DNA of 64,000 bases from Magnaporthiopsis rhizophila (taxonomy: Eukaryota > Ascomycota > Sordariomycetes > Magnaporthales > Magnaporthaceae): contig PYSS01000036.1 in NCBI GenBank assembly GCA_003049465.1, forward strand, positions 62,001 through 126,000. The letters are read 5' to 3'. Both the position numbers and the translations under genes were made by a program. How positions within the stretch are numbered: the first letter of the stretch is position 1; each line of letters begins with the position of its first letter. The notes beneath the pieces were generated by a model. The model did not search any database. It was not told the DNA's origin and saw only the letters and a program-made list of their open reading frames with translations. Positions 31,442 to 41,757 of this stretch are shown here, piece by piece.

Positions 31442-32013
31442 TGCGAGGGGTGTTATTCGTATTTGGGCTCCAGCTCTTGTGTGTGATTATCTGTCTTGCT
31501 TTCTGTTATCGCGTGTCTCTTACTTCTATCCATGTATTTCCTCATCAGAATTGAGTAGCATGAGTGAGTCGTTCCGTCTATAAAGCAGGGATCGAAAGTG
31601 GGTGAGCCTTGATTCGCTGGGCACGCGTTTGCGGCGCCTCACTTTCGCAAGCGCGTCGGGATTTTGACGTGTTGAGTGGGCCGCGGTCTCCCATCCGAGC
31701 GTGATCCCGTGACACCCTTGGTTGACGCTCGCCCGCCGCAATTTGCCCGGACGACATATGCTTTCAGCCAGACATTTGACGGCAGATAACCCCGCGGGTC
31801 CAAACTCGGTAGCCTGTTATTAGACAACCGCATCGGTCGTTCTTGATTGCTCGCCGCGGGCCGCAAACATCCGTCTTGACACAGGTCTCTGACACGTGAA
31901 CCGCCGAGGCTACCTCACGCGTTTCGTCCACCGTTCTGTCCTTGTCGCCGCCAGCAAGCCACCTACCTTAGCCACACCACTCACAAACAAGACGAGGAAA
32001 GCAAATAGCCAAG
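31442..32013. promoter_or_regulatory. Bidirectional region between NKP2 and EAF3
   Basis: 572 bp between divergent start codons, containing a CACGTG at 31893-31898 (GACACGTGAA). No ORF of note. Confidence 0.5.
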
Positions 32014-34733
32014 ATGCCGCCGCAGAAGCAGACGGGTCCGCCCTTCAAGGAGGAGGAGCGGGTGTTCTGCTTCCATATGGATATGCTCTACGAGGCCCGG
32101 ATCCTTGAGGTGCAGGCGGCCGAGCCCGGCGAGGGCTCCGCGGGCGGCTGGCAGTACAAGATCCACTACAAGGGCTGGAAGAACACGTGGGACGACTGGG
32201 TTCCCCAGGACCGCGTGCGCAAGTTCAACGACGAGAACAAGGAGCTGGCCTCGCAGCTGCGCGAGCAGATGAAGTCGCAGCAAAAGGGCTCCAAGGCCGC
32301 CGCCTCGGCGGGTGCCAAAAGGGCCGCCCGCGGCGCCGCCGGAACCGCCGCCGCCAATGGAGGGTCTGACTTTAGCTCCATCCGCGGCAGCGAAGAGAGG
32401 ACTGCTGCCCACACCACGTCGAGCGGCAGGGGGCCGAGGCGGGCGCGCGACTACGATCTTGAGCAGGTGAGTTTTTTTGAGTTTTGACCACAAAAACCGT
32501 GATGCTTGTTTGGTGTTGCTTTTTGGTTGGCGTTTTTTTTATCTTTCTTTCTTGCTCTCTCTTTCGGGATGGGCGGTGTTTGTGCATTCTGCCTTATTTT
32601 ACCTTTTGTTTCCTTTATCCTATTGTCCTTTCTCCGTTGGCCTATTGGGCTTGCAAGAACAAAGAACACAGTGGGAAAAGGTTACTGCAAGCACTGCCAT
32701 CCTTGTGACTGGTAGATGCCGGGTATTCTCGACTGCGATCTGAGAAAGGAGTCAGGGCGGTCTGAGGCGCAAGTGAGGGAGCACAGATACAGCTGCCCGC
32801 GGAAAACGCTTCACACCCCTAGATTCCTCCAGCGTCCAGTCATTTTGTCAGTGGCAAACGAGGACGCAATGCCATGCCCTGCCTGTCCCACGCAGTTCGT
32901 ATGCAAATGGGAGAAAGGTCCTGGGAATCCCACATCCCCTTCGTTGCTGCCCTTTGATAGCATTTGCACCTCGTTGGGTCGAAGTTTGTTCACTGGATTT
33001 GCACGCCTCTCGACCCATTCCGAATCTCAGGGGACCACTGCCGACTCCCCCGGGGGATAGCCTTTCACTCCCACAAGATCTCCCACTCCCACCTCCCACA
33101 CTCGACCACCCATCCACCCTCTGGATTTCTGCAACTCCCACAAACCCAGCCTTTCAATTTTTACGCATCCTACACCCGCACTTTAGATTTTCACCCTTTC
33201 GCTGCCCAAAAAGAAGAAACAAATTCTCTCGTACGCACCCTTCGTAAATCCCCGTCACGAACCTCGCACCACCAAGAAACCATGGCTCCGAAGCGGACGT
33301 GGGAGGAGGAGTTCGTCGCCAAGGAGGCTCGATACGCCAGGAATGCCACCGCTCGCAACCACCTGTCGAGCCTCCCGCCGCCAGACTACAAATACGTCGA
33401 CAAGGAGCGGTTTCTGCTGGACCACGACAACCGGTTCTACAGCAGGCCCCAGCGCCAGCGGCGCAGGGGACGCCACCCAAAGCTGGCGGGCAAGAAAGAG
33501 TCGGGTAACTTCACGGACCGGCTCGAGGCCTACTGGGAGGAGCTGCCCCATCACGTCAATATGCCCCTCGCGGGGCTGGCGCGGCCCGACAACGTGTTCA
33601 GGAGGCTCAAGAAACTGAACCGTCGTCTCCTCGGGCCTCTCGAAGCCCTCCCTGCTCCCGCGGAGGACGTCGAGTTCCAACTGGCGCCGGAGATTCTCCA
33701 GAATCGGGGACAGCTCCCATCTCCCCCGCCCAACTCAGATGACCATCAGCCCAGCCTCACCAGCACACCGGAGAAAGAAATCCAGACACACCCCCCTGAA
33801 CAGTTCTCCAGCGAGGTACTTATCTCCGAATAGGTGGCACATACAGCCATTTTCTAACCTTGTTCTTTTCTATTTCAATGTTTTCCTTTCGTCTCTTTCA
33901 TATTTCTCTATCTCTTTTTTTTTTCTTTCTTTTTTTTTTTTTTTCCTGTGGTGCATCAATTTTTTTTCTATATATGCGCACCCCTTCCCGGAGCTCACAT
34001 CTGACGTAATGGCCGCCACACAGGAGGAGACTTTCCAAAACCGGCCATCTATCAAGCTGGTCATGCCCGACCACCTCAAGGCCATGCTCGTCGACGACTG
34101 GGAGAACATCACCAAAAACCAGCAGCTCGTCCCCATCCCCCACCCGCATCCTTTCGATAAGATCGTCAAGGACTACGTCGAGTGGGAGCTCCCGCACCGC
34201 CCTGATGACTCGGCCGAGAAGGACCTCCTCGAGGAAACCATGTCTGGCCTGCGCGAGTACTTCAACAAGGCTCTCGGTCGTATCCTGCTGTACAAGTAAG
34301 TCCCTGCCATTGTTTTCATTTCCTCCTAACATCTTCTGCAGTTGTCTAACATGCGACCCTGACGCGCAGGTTCGAGCGCACACAGTACCTCGAGATTCGA
34401 GAGCAGTGGGAGTCTCCCTCTGAGGACGGCCACAAGTGTGTCGCGGACACTTACGGCGCCGAGCACCTGCTTCGTCTGCTAGGTGAGTTGGCCTCAATCC
34501 CCGCCATGCATTTATAAGATCCTCCCACTTTTTTCCCCCTGCTGACCCAACCCCCTCTAGTGAGCCTCCCTGAGCTCGTGGCACAGACCAACATGGACCA
34601 GCAGTCCGTCAACCGCCTCCGCGAGGAGATCTCCAAGTTCACCAACTGGCTCGCCAAGAACTACGCCAAGTACTTTGTCAGCGAGTACGAGACACCAAGC
34701 CAGGACTACATTGAGAAGGCTCGCAGCAGCTAG
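32014..34733 (+). CDS. EAF3: EAF3/MRG15-type chromodomain protein (NuA4 HAT and Rpd3S subunit)
   Basis: Four exons: 32014..32466, 34024..34295, 34370..34482 and 34561..34733. Introns are 1557 nt (gtgagt...cacacag, phase 0), 74 nt and 78 nt. The product is 336 aa. Residues ~10-75 form the chromo barrel (ERVFCFHMDMLYEARILEV, WQYKIHYKGWKNTWDDWVP), which reads H3K36 methylation in this family. A basic Ala-rich linker follows, then the MRG domain from ~152 to the end (SIKLVMPDHLKAMLVDDWE, LPHRPDD, HLLRLLVSLPELV, FTNWLAKNYAKYFVSEYE). By family knowledge it is shared by the NuA4 acetyltransferase and the Rpd3S deacetylase. Splice joins are continuous with the family (DYDLEQ-EETFQNRPS). The very long first intron contains a separate ORF, described below. 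Confidence 0.95.
33282..33833 (+). CDS. ORF nested in EAF3 intron 1 (183 aa, unknown)
   Basis: The reading frame opens at an ATG in a good context (ACCATGGCT) and ends at TAG. Third positions are strongly G/C-biased, as in the neighbouring true genes, and it is preceded by a C/T-rich, CCACCC-rich leader (33030-33280) like those before other genes here. The protein is basic and hydrophilic: KRTWEEEFVAKEARYARNA, DYKYVDKERFLLDHDNRFYS, the very basic RPQRQRRRGRHPK, GNFTDRLEAYWEELPHHV, NVFRRLKKLNRRLLGPLEAL, then a Pro/Ser-rich acidic tail. There is no signal peptide, transmembrane helix or domain I know. It could be a nested gene with its own promoter, or an alternative first exon of EAF3, since GAG|gtactt at 33816 is phase-compatible with the exon at 34024. 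Confidence 0.6.
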   Translation: MAPKRTWEEEFVAKEARYARNATARNHLSSLPPPDYKYVDKERFLLDHDNRFYSRPQRQRRRGRHPKLAGKKESGNFTDRLEAYWEELPHHVNMPLAGLARPDNVFRRLKKLNRRLLGPLEALPAPAEDVEFQLAPEILQNRGQLPSPPPNSDDHQPSLTSTPEKEIQTHPPEQFSSEVLISE

Positions 34734-35938
34734 ATGTGCCGACTTCGCTCGTTCTGCTAGGCACTACACACTCTTTTCACACCTGCCTTCGGTGTGCCAG
34801 GTGCTTGCCACAATCATCTCGCACACAGACTTATCTACCTGCCCCTTACGAGGCCATGGGGTACCTGACGCCTCCATTCATTCATTTTGGCTAAAGTACC
34901 AGACCAGAGGAGCAAATCGATAATTGCTCGTTGGCACAGCTTGTCCTTCCGACCGTCTCCCCGACAATCTTGTCGACGCTGGCTATCCGGCATTCCATGG
35001 CTAATCAGCGGCACCCATCGTCTACGACACATCTATAATGCCAGCCGACTATCAAGAGCTCGGCCACTTACGTATCGCCGCTCCAGGTATGATCAGTATC
35101 ACTACCGATACTACCTTTCTTCTCTTTGAAGTACGACCTCTTTTTCCTCTCGTGGGACAGTCTGGTAGAGGACTCCCGAGGGACCCTTATTTTGGCAGAG
35201 GGGTATCATGGAAGAACTTGGCTGGCAACCCATAATCTTGTTTTTTTTTTCCCTCACTTTTTTTTTTTTTTTCAGTCTGCACCGTATTTTCTCTTCCAGA
35301 TGTGCTCCCTTTTCCTCTCTTCGAATTCCCTTTTTTTTAAGCCTTCTTTTATTGGACGCACGGCGCTGGGAGGCATGGTTGATCACTATGGAAGATTGGG
35401 ACACACAGCAGATTTTCAGTACTGTCGATAGAGCTTCTAGTCTACTTTTGGGTCTCTGGTAGCCGTCCTCGAGCTTATAGCTTGAGGCAGCGAACACGAG
35501 AATGATCCCATATTGGGGGTGACTTTGACCCAACATCCAGAATGAATAGATGAGCACGTTGAAGAAAAGGAGTGGGATATGTGCCAAGCAGCTATGTGCA
35601 AGTGTGGTACAGAAGGCGTGGCCAAAGAGACGGGCAAGTTGAGGAAGGGGTATGCGCAGTCTCTGCCTGGTGATTCCACTGATCGTCGCCATCACATTGA
35701 TTCTCTCGGCCATGCCCATCGCAAAAACACAACATCTTCTGGGAGACATCAGGCGCAGCTCTATGGCCGCTCCCAATTTCCTACACACGCTGATCCGAAG
35801 CCAGGAAACGATACGCTGACGACCAGGCCCTGTTCCGGCGGTAATCACGCCCAAAGATAATGCGACCTGCTCCCCAACCGAAGCCCGTCCATATCGCCAG
35901 CTTCCCGGGAGTACCCCAGGCCCCTCCCCCTCGCGTGT
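34734..35938. other. Intergenic region 3' of EAF3
   Basis: 1.2 kb between convergent genes. A 247-codon minus-strand frame (35854..35111) has hydrophobic stretches in its first half and a Lys-rich low-complexity second half arising from T runs. I cannot support it as a gene, although the first half (35854-35440) could be a relic of a membrane protein. Confidence 0.5.
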
Positions 35939-36202
35939 TCACCTCGGCGGCACGGCCCTCTCGACAACGTACCCCGGGTCCGGCGTCCGCTCGGCCTTGA
36001 GCTGCGCCTTGGTCTTTGCGGCCGCCACCTCGTCGACGCGGACGAGCTCCTTGACCTTCATGATCATGCCCGCCACCTGCGCGCTGACAGGGTGGAACAC
36101 GGTCGAGCCGCGCCGCCGCAGGCCCAGCGCCATCAGCACGCCGCGCGTGCGCTGCGGGAGCCCGATGGCGCTGCGGTGGAGGCGGATTGCGAAGAAGGCC
36201 AT
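35939..36202 (-). CDS. MRPL33: Mitochondrial large-subunit ribosomal protein uL30m
   Basis: 87 aa, intronless. The sequence FFAIRLHRSAIGLPQRTRGVL followed by MALGLRRRGSTVFHPV is the ribosomal L30 (uL30) signature: IxLxRSxIGxP, then xLGLxxxxxxV. It matches yeast Mrpl33 in size and register. Its role is in the large subunit of the mitochondrial ribosome. The basic N-terminus probably serves as an uncleaved import signal. Fungal homologues often have a short C-terminal extension as here (PDPGYVVERAVPPR). The upstream flank is CT-rich (36204-36240) on the + strand. Confidence 0.92.
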   Translation of the reverse strand: MAFFAIRLHRSAIGLPQRTRGVLMALGLRRRGSTVFHPVSAQVAGMIMKVKELVRVDEVAAAKTKAQLKAERTPDPGYVVERAVPPR

Positions 36203-37394
36203 TTGTCTGTGTTTCTCTCTCTCTCTCTCTTGCTTTCTAGCGAGGTAACTCTCCCGATCCTCCCCTCTCCAAGTTTGTCTTAGTTGTGCTCCCTCCCACT
36301 GAGAGCAGGGTTACAGGTGAAGAAGGTGGCGGCGGCCTTTCTCAAGAGGGAAACGGGACGTCGTCGCCTGAGCCCGATTCTCCGAGGAAGAGCGGGCGGT
36401 GTTCTGACCTGCTTGTCGTGTCGAACCGCGTATGCGCCGAGGTGAGGAAGACGGTTGGCTGCTTGGCTTCGATATTATTGCGGCCAGGTCAACGTCGGGT
36501 CGTTGGATTAGCCAGCGGGGAGCCAGTAGTGGTGGCGTACGATGGGCAATGCCGTTGACGGCGCCTTTTCTCTACGTCGTAGGATCGATTATACGGGGCC
36601 CGCTTGAGCGTCTCAGACGCCGAGGTGGTCGGGAAAGAACGGCGATATTGGGTGGTCGCGCGGGGCGCAAGTTGATATGAGGTCGATATCAAAATCCAAA
36701 CATCCGAGCTGCAGAGCTTAATGCAACGGGCTCCAGCAAAATCCCACCCCTGTCCAACACGTCGAGTTGAGATGGTCCGTGCCCCACCGCTACTTTTGGC
36801 TCAACCGCCTCATTGAGCATGGGGGCATTGAGACCCCAGTCCGACTCCGACTCTTCGTCCGTCTGTTTCCCCGATCTCGAGACCGGCCTCCCCTTAACCT
36901 CTTTATATGCTTGTGGCGCAGGGGACGTCTAGGGCGATGCTTCAAAAGTCCCAACATCACCATTGATCAACATGTCCCCTTGCTCCAGTTGTACATGGTT
37001 AAGTTTCCAACACACTCCGATCACGGACCCTCCTTCTGTAGGCGCAACCCAAACAGGTTGCATGGCACGCGACCAACGCTGCAGCAAAACATGGCAAGGC
37101 CATCACTATGCGACACCAACCTGTCATGCATGCATTTCGTACGGTCGATGTGAGTTAACAAATAATCAGGCTTTCGATTAAAAAATCGGCTATAAAAGCA
37201 CAGTTCGTACGCCCCTTGGTCTTTTCTACTCTCCCGCACCATGGCAATATCCCATGTCCGATGCTACCCGGCGAATACCACAGGGCGCCGGACTCGCCTA
37301 GATTTATATTTCATTGACCGTACAATAATCTCGTCGTAACACTCCTGAGCTGCCCCAGGAACAAGAGAAACCCCTGCAGACTCTCCCTCCTCCC
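36203..37394. other. Intergenic region between MRPL33 and ACL1
   Basis: 1.2 kb between two minus-strand genes. It contains a TATAAAA-like element on the + strand near 37190 and no motif-bearing ORF. The part next to 37394 is the 3' flank of ACL1. Confidence 0.5.
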
Positions 37395-39451
37395 TTAGAT
37401 CTGGACCTCGACACGTCCCTCGGCGCCCGGCTGACCCTGGTTGAGGGTGGGCAGGAGGTAGGTGATGTCGTCCCACGGGTGGCGGTAGAGACCAGTGCGC
37501 AGCCTCTTCTGGTCGAGGTAGTGCGCAATCAGACCAATGCTGCGACCAAGCACGAACAGGCCGTTCAGGACACCCATCTTCAGGTAGTCCTCGGCCTCCT
37601 CGGCGCTAAAGGCACCGCAGTTGCGGAGCAGGTCCACAAAGCAGACGGCGATGCAGCCGTCGACATTGAGGATCAGGTTGTCCTTCTTGGACGTGGTGAC
37701 GGTCTCCACCGCCAGAGCATAATCCAGCAGCTTGTGGCTGGGGAACTTGGCCAGGACGTACTCCTTAACCAGCTCTACACGGAGATCGGGGTTGTTGCGC
37801 GACTTGACGCGGTGGCCGATTCCGGGAATGAGCTTGTTCTGCTTGCGCATCGTGTCGACAAACTCACGTGGGCTCAGGCCCTTGTCGCTGGCCTTGGTGA
37901 ACTCCTCGGCAGCGCCGTCGAGGGCACCACCGAAACGAGAACCGATGGTCAGGAGACCCGAAACGAGCGCGCTGATGAGATCCTTGCCCGCACGAGTGGT
38001 GATGATGGTGTTCATGGCACCTGAGACAGCCGGACCGTGATCGGCCGTGAGCATGAGCACCATCTCGAGGAATTTGGAGGCGTAGTCAGGCAGACGGCGG
38101 CGGAACCACAGCAGCGACATGACACCACCGATGCCGATATCCTCCTTGAAGACGTCCGAGATGGGCATTCCAGCGTAAAGCAGCTCCTGCCCACGGTCGT
38201 CCGAGATTGTGGAGATGAAGGCAGCAGGCTTGCGGATCAGGCCCAGCTCCTGAGCCCACGAGTAGTCGATGGGGATCTTGGGCACGGCCGGCTCGGCCTG
38301 GGGCTTGATGGTTCCATCCTTGACCAGCTTCTGGTAGACCGACGCAAGGACCTTGGGCATGTCCTCGAAAGTGTCTGGGACGTGGAAGCCAGCCTCCTTC
38401 ATCGACTTGTTCTTGGTGGCAGCCGTCTCGAGTTGCGAGTTGGCGAAGGCTCCGGCGTGGCCGAACTGGACCTCCGTCTTGAACATGCTGGCGCACGTTC
38501 CGATGGCCCAGGCAACAATAGGCTTGGTGATGACGCCCTGCTTGACGGCCTCGATCACCTTGTACTCCTCGACACCTCCGACCTCACCGAGGAGCAGGAG
38601 GATCTTGCAGTCAGGATCGGCCTGGTACCTCAGTAGGTGGTCGATGAAGGTGGTGCCAGGGTACCTGTCTCCACCAATGGCAACCCCCTCGTAGACGCCG
38701 TCCGTCGTCTGGGACACGATGTTGTTCAGCTCGTTGGACATGCCACCGGACTTGGAGACGTAACCGACGGATCCCTTGCGGTACAGCTTCGAGGCAACGA
38801 TGTTGTCCATCATGCCACCGGTGTTGCCGATCTTGAAGCAGCCAGGCTTGATACCTCCGACCGTAGCAGGGCCGATAATAGTCACGCCCTTCTTCTTGGC
38901 GATGTGGGCAATCTCGCGGGCTCGCTAATGGCGGACGGTCAGCACCCACACTCCACGCTCTCACAAGGAAGAACGGGAATACTCACCCTCTCAGGCACGC
39001 CCTCGGCGATGATGGCAATGGTCTTGATCTGAGGGTACTCCATGAGCTCTAGTGTTGAGCTGTAGACACTGCGAGACGAAGCGAAGTTGACCACAACGTC
39101 GACATCAGGATGCTTGGCCATGGCCTTGGTGGTCTCCTGGTAGACGGGCAGCAGGGTTTCGCTGGTGCCCCAGTACATCTTGCTGACGAACTGACCACCG
39201 AACGTGTATATGATGCCAGCGACCGACGGCGAGGAGCGCTTGCAGATGAAGTCAAAGTCAAGCATGCCCTGGACGGCGCGGGGCTGCAGGCCATAGACGA
39301 AGCACCTGGTCTTGTCATTGAACAGCGCGTGGGTGGGCAGCGGGCTCAGCGGCCTGCTGGGCGCCGGGAAGCGGGCGATGTTGTCGTTGGCCGACAGCCC
39401 GCCGGTCGGGTTGGTGCCACTGGCACCCTTGGTGGTCGTGGCGGCAGGCAT
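37395..39451 (-). CDS. ACL1: ATP-citrate lyase subunit 1 (CoA-binding and citryl-CoA lyase half)
   Basis: In ascomycetes ATP-citrate lyase is a heteromer of ACL1 and ACL2 that makes cytosolic acetyl-CoA and oxaloacetate from citrate, ATP and CoA. Two exons: 39451..38987 and 38924..37395, with a 62-nt intron (gtgagt...ccattag, phase 0) joined as EGVPER-RAREIAHIAKKKG. The product is 664 aa. Order: succinyl-CoA-synthetase-alpha-like CoA-binding domain, TIIGPATVGGIKPG, the phosphohistidine loop VQFGHAGAF (His about residue 311), then a citrate-synthase-like lyase domain (AVSGAMNTIITTRAGKDLIS, LIPGIGHRVKSRNNPD). A leader intron is likely: CTAAC followed by a cag acceptor at 39503-39501. ACL1 is divergent from ACL2. 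Confidence 0.97.
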
Positions 39452-41757
39452 GGCGACGACCGTTGACGAAGAGGAGGTGAGCGCGGTTCGTAGCTGGAGA
39501 CTGGGGGCAAGGCGTGTTAGTTATTTGCAAGTCGACAGGGCTGCCACCCGAACTCTGTGCGGTGTTCGACGATCAAGAGCAGGAGTGAGTATTCTGGTCT
39601 CGGAACAAGTCGAGGGACTCGTGTGCTCGGGAGCGTCGTCTCCGTTGGGGTAAAGAAAAAATATTAAAAAATAAAAAGCCGCCAAACAGCCCACTTCAAA
39701 AACGGGAAGTTGGCCGCCGTGGTCTGGACTGCATCGCTTACACTCACCTTTATGGATCACGTCTTCCTCTGAAGCCGTCTCAATTAATTGGAGCCCTGGA
39801 CAATGCGTGGGAAAACAAAAAGATTGAGAAAGAGGCTGGAGGTTTGCAGGTGAACTGGATCTCCTTTTCGTTGCTCGCCCAAAGACAGCGGGAGCTAATT
39901 GTCGAGGTGGAGAGAGCTGGTTGAAGGTGGGCTGGGAGTGGGCGGAAGCGGCGGTGATGCACAGGGCACCTGGCACTTTTGGGGTCTTGCCGTCACCTTG
40001 CAATTCGTTGGACCTACTAACACGATCGCCAGAAAGCTTCCCAAGGTGCAGATTTTGGATGTCCGCAGGGGTTGACCAGGGGCAAAGGAAAAAGTTGGGG
40101 AAAGTCACTTTTGTGTTGGCCCGTTGTTGACCTGTTGAACATTTGGGATGAACCCTGGTTCGCGCCGGGTGGGTACCGGTACCTGTACCTGCCTGCTAGC
40201 ACCCCTCGCTTGTGCCCAACCTTGGGAGGGGCGGGGTGCCAGCGGATCACGCAGCTTTGCATCCTACTTTCAGATTCGAAAATCAGATTGCGTCGCTCGT
40301 GCCAGCCCTGAAAACTTCCAGGCTGCGCTCGCCTCTAGGTAGCTCGTGTGAAGAACGGGATAGTACAGCACCAGAGGCGCCTGCTCGCAAGCGCATCGCA
40401 GAACACAACATTGCTTGAGGGCGGGCCGCAATGTCCGATCGCCGCAATGCGGATGACGTGACCCAGAGCTTGTGGCTTACGTTATCACAGTAGGGAAGGA
40501 CCGCCCGCAGGCAGGCGTGCGAAGGAGGGGTGCGAGGGTGCCCAGCAAGTACATTTCTGGGCCGTGCTCACCCAGCCCAGCAGTGAGCAAGGGTGGGGGG
40601 CCGGCCAAGTTCAACAATGTCCGTCGCAAATTCCCCAGTGCAGCAGCCACACCTTCCTTCAACGCCCACCAAGCAAGGAGTCCGCAGGCGTCAGCCGGTG
40701 GCCAGCCGGAGTCCTGGCCTTGGATTCGGAAAATCGGAATATCCCCAAGCGACACTCCGCTTGCGGTCGGACCCTAGAAACGGCTGGAGCGTCTCTGGAG
40801 GAAGGCGGGATGGAAAGGAGTTGAGGTGGCTGGGGTTTGTGCAAGCGAGGGAGGGATGAATGTGCTCATGGATCTCCATTGGGCTCCGACTCCGGCGGCC
40901 GTCTGAATCCAGGAAAAAAAAAATCCAAAGAATGGGAAAGAAGAACCGCACAACACTTGGGCGCGGTCACCGCCACCAATCGGATAGAACAGCCGTGCAG
41001 AAAGAAAGAGCGGACATGGAAGGACCGCCAAACAGATTCCGGTGGACCCTTGCCCTGGCCGCTTTGCATGCACACCGCATGGTGGGCGCGAGGTACCAGT
41101 ACCTCGTTTGTTTTTGGCCCACCATGTTGGATTTTCCCCCAAAGCGATTTTGCTGGTACGGTACCTCGCGCCAAAAGAGTTCGTTGTACCCCAGCAAGAC
41201 ACCCCTTGGGCTGCTTCTTCCCCTCCAGGTAGCACCACCCCTAGCCGCCACTCGACAACTTCAACGCCTCCCGAATTTTCTTGAGGCCCATCCGGAGAGC
41301 GGGATTGATCACTCAACTTTTCTGCTGTTCCCCTCGCCCAAACCTCGCCGTCTTCTTGTAGACTTCCAAGCTCACTTCCAACCCTGCTTGTCGACCCAGG
41401 ACCAGAGAACTGCTCTGCAATTGGTGAGTGTGGTGGTGTCCCCGCTGTCCTCGAATGCTTTGGCGTTTCCTCGAGGATGCTATCACCGCGGGTTCTCGCA
41501 GAGCTCGCGGTTGCTCCAGCCCACGCTGTCGCTGGTGTTGGATGCATCGTTTGCCCCAGCCAACACAACCCCGCGGATCATGAACGTTGGTCTTCGAGCT
41601 GCTCGAACTCGGACTTGGCTCAGCAGACACCTGCGCACTGCGCAATTCTACAGCTCTGTTTTGTCAGTTGCTAACACGCTCCCCGCGCTTGCAGCAAGAG
41701 TAGACCAAGACAGAAGACAGGGCAGATTCCACTTACGGCACACGACACACCTCCATC
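39452..41757. promoter_or_regulatory. Shared intergenic region of the divergent ACL1 and ACL2 genes
   Basis: 2.3 kb between the two start codons. Both genes show a leader intron. For ACL1 the acceptor is at 39501-39503 (CTAAC branch). For ACL2, donor gtgagt at 41424 and acceptor gcag ending at 41694 define about 271 nt with a CTAAC branch. The core between about 40100 and 41350 carries clustered GGTACC-type palindromes (40172-40189, 41085-41105, 41160-41172). No ORF in it has motif support. Confidence 0.75.
41085..41172. repeat. 13-bp perfect inverted repeat with an inner palindrome
   Basis: The left arm GGCGCGAGGTACC (41085-41097) and right arm GGTACCTCGCGCC (41160-41172) are exact reverse complements separated by 62 nt. 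The left arm overlaps a second palindrome, CGAGGTAC-CA-GTACCTCG (41088-41105). Position in the ACL1/ACL2 promoter suggests a protein-binding element, but this is inference. Confidence 0.85.

Noticed and set aside
35111..35854. 247-codon minus-strand frame with hydrophobic stretches
   Set aside because: The C-terminal half is Lys/Glu low complexity from T runs, codon bias is unlike neighbouring genes, and no family is recognisable. At most a relic of a membrane protein.
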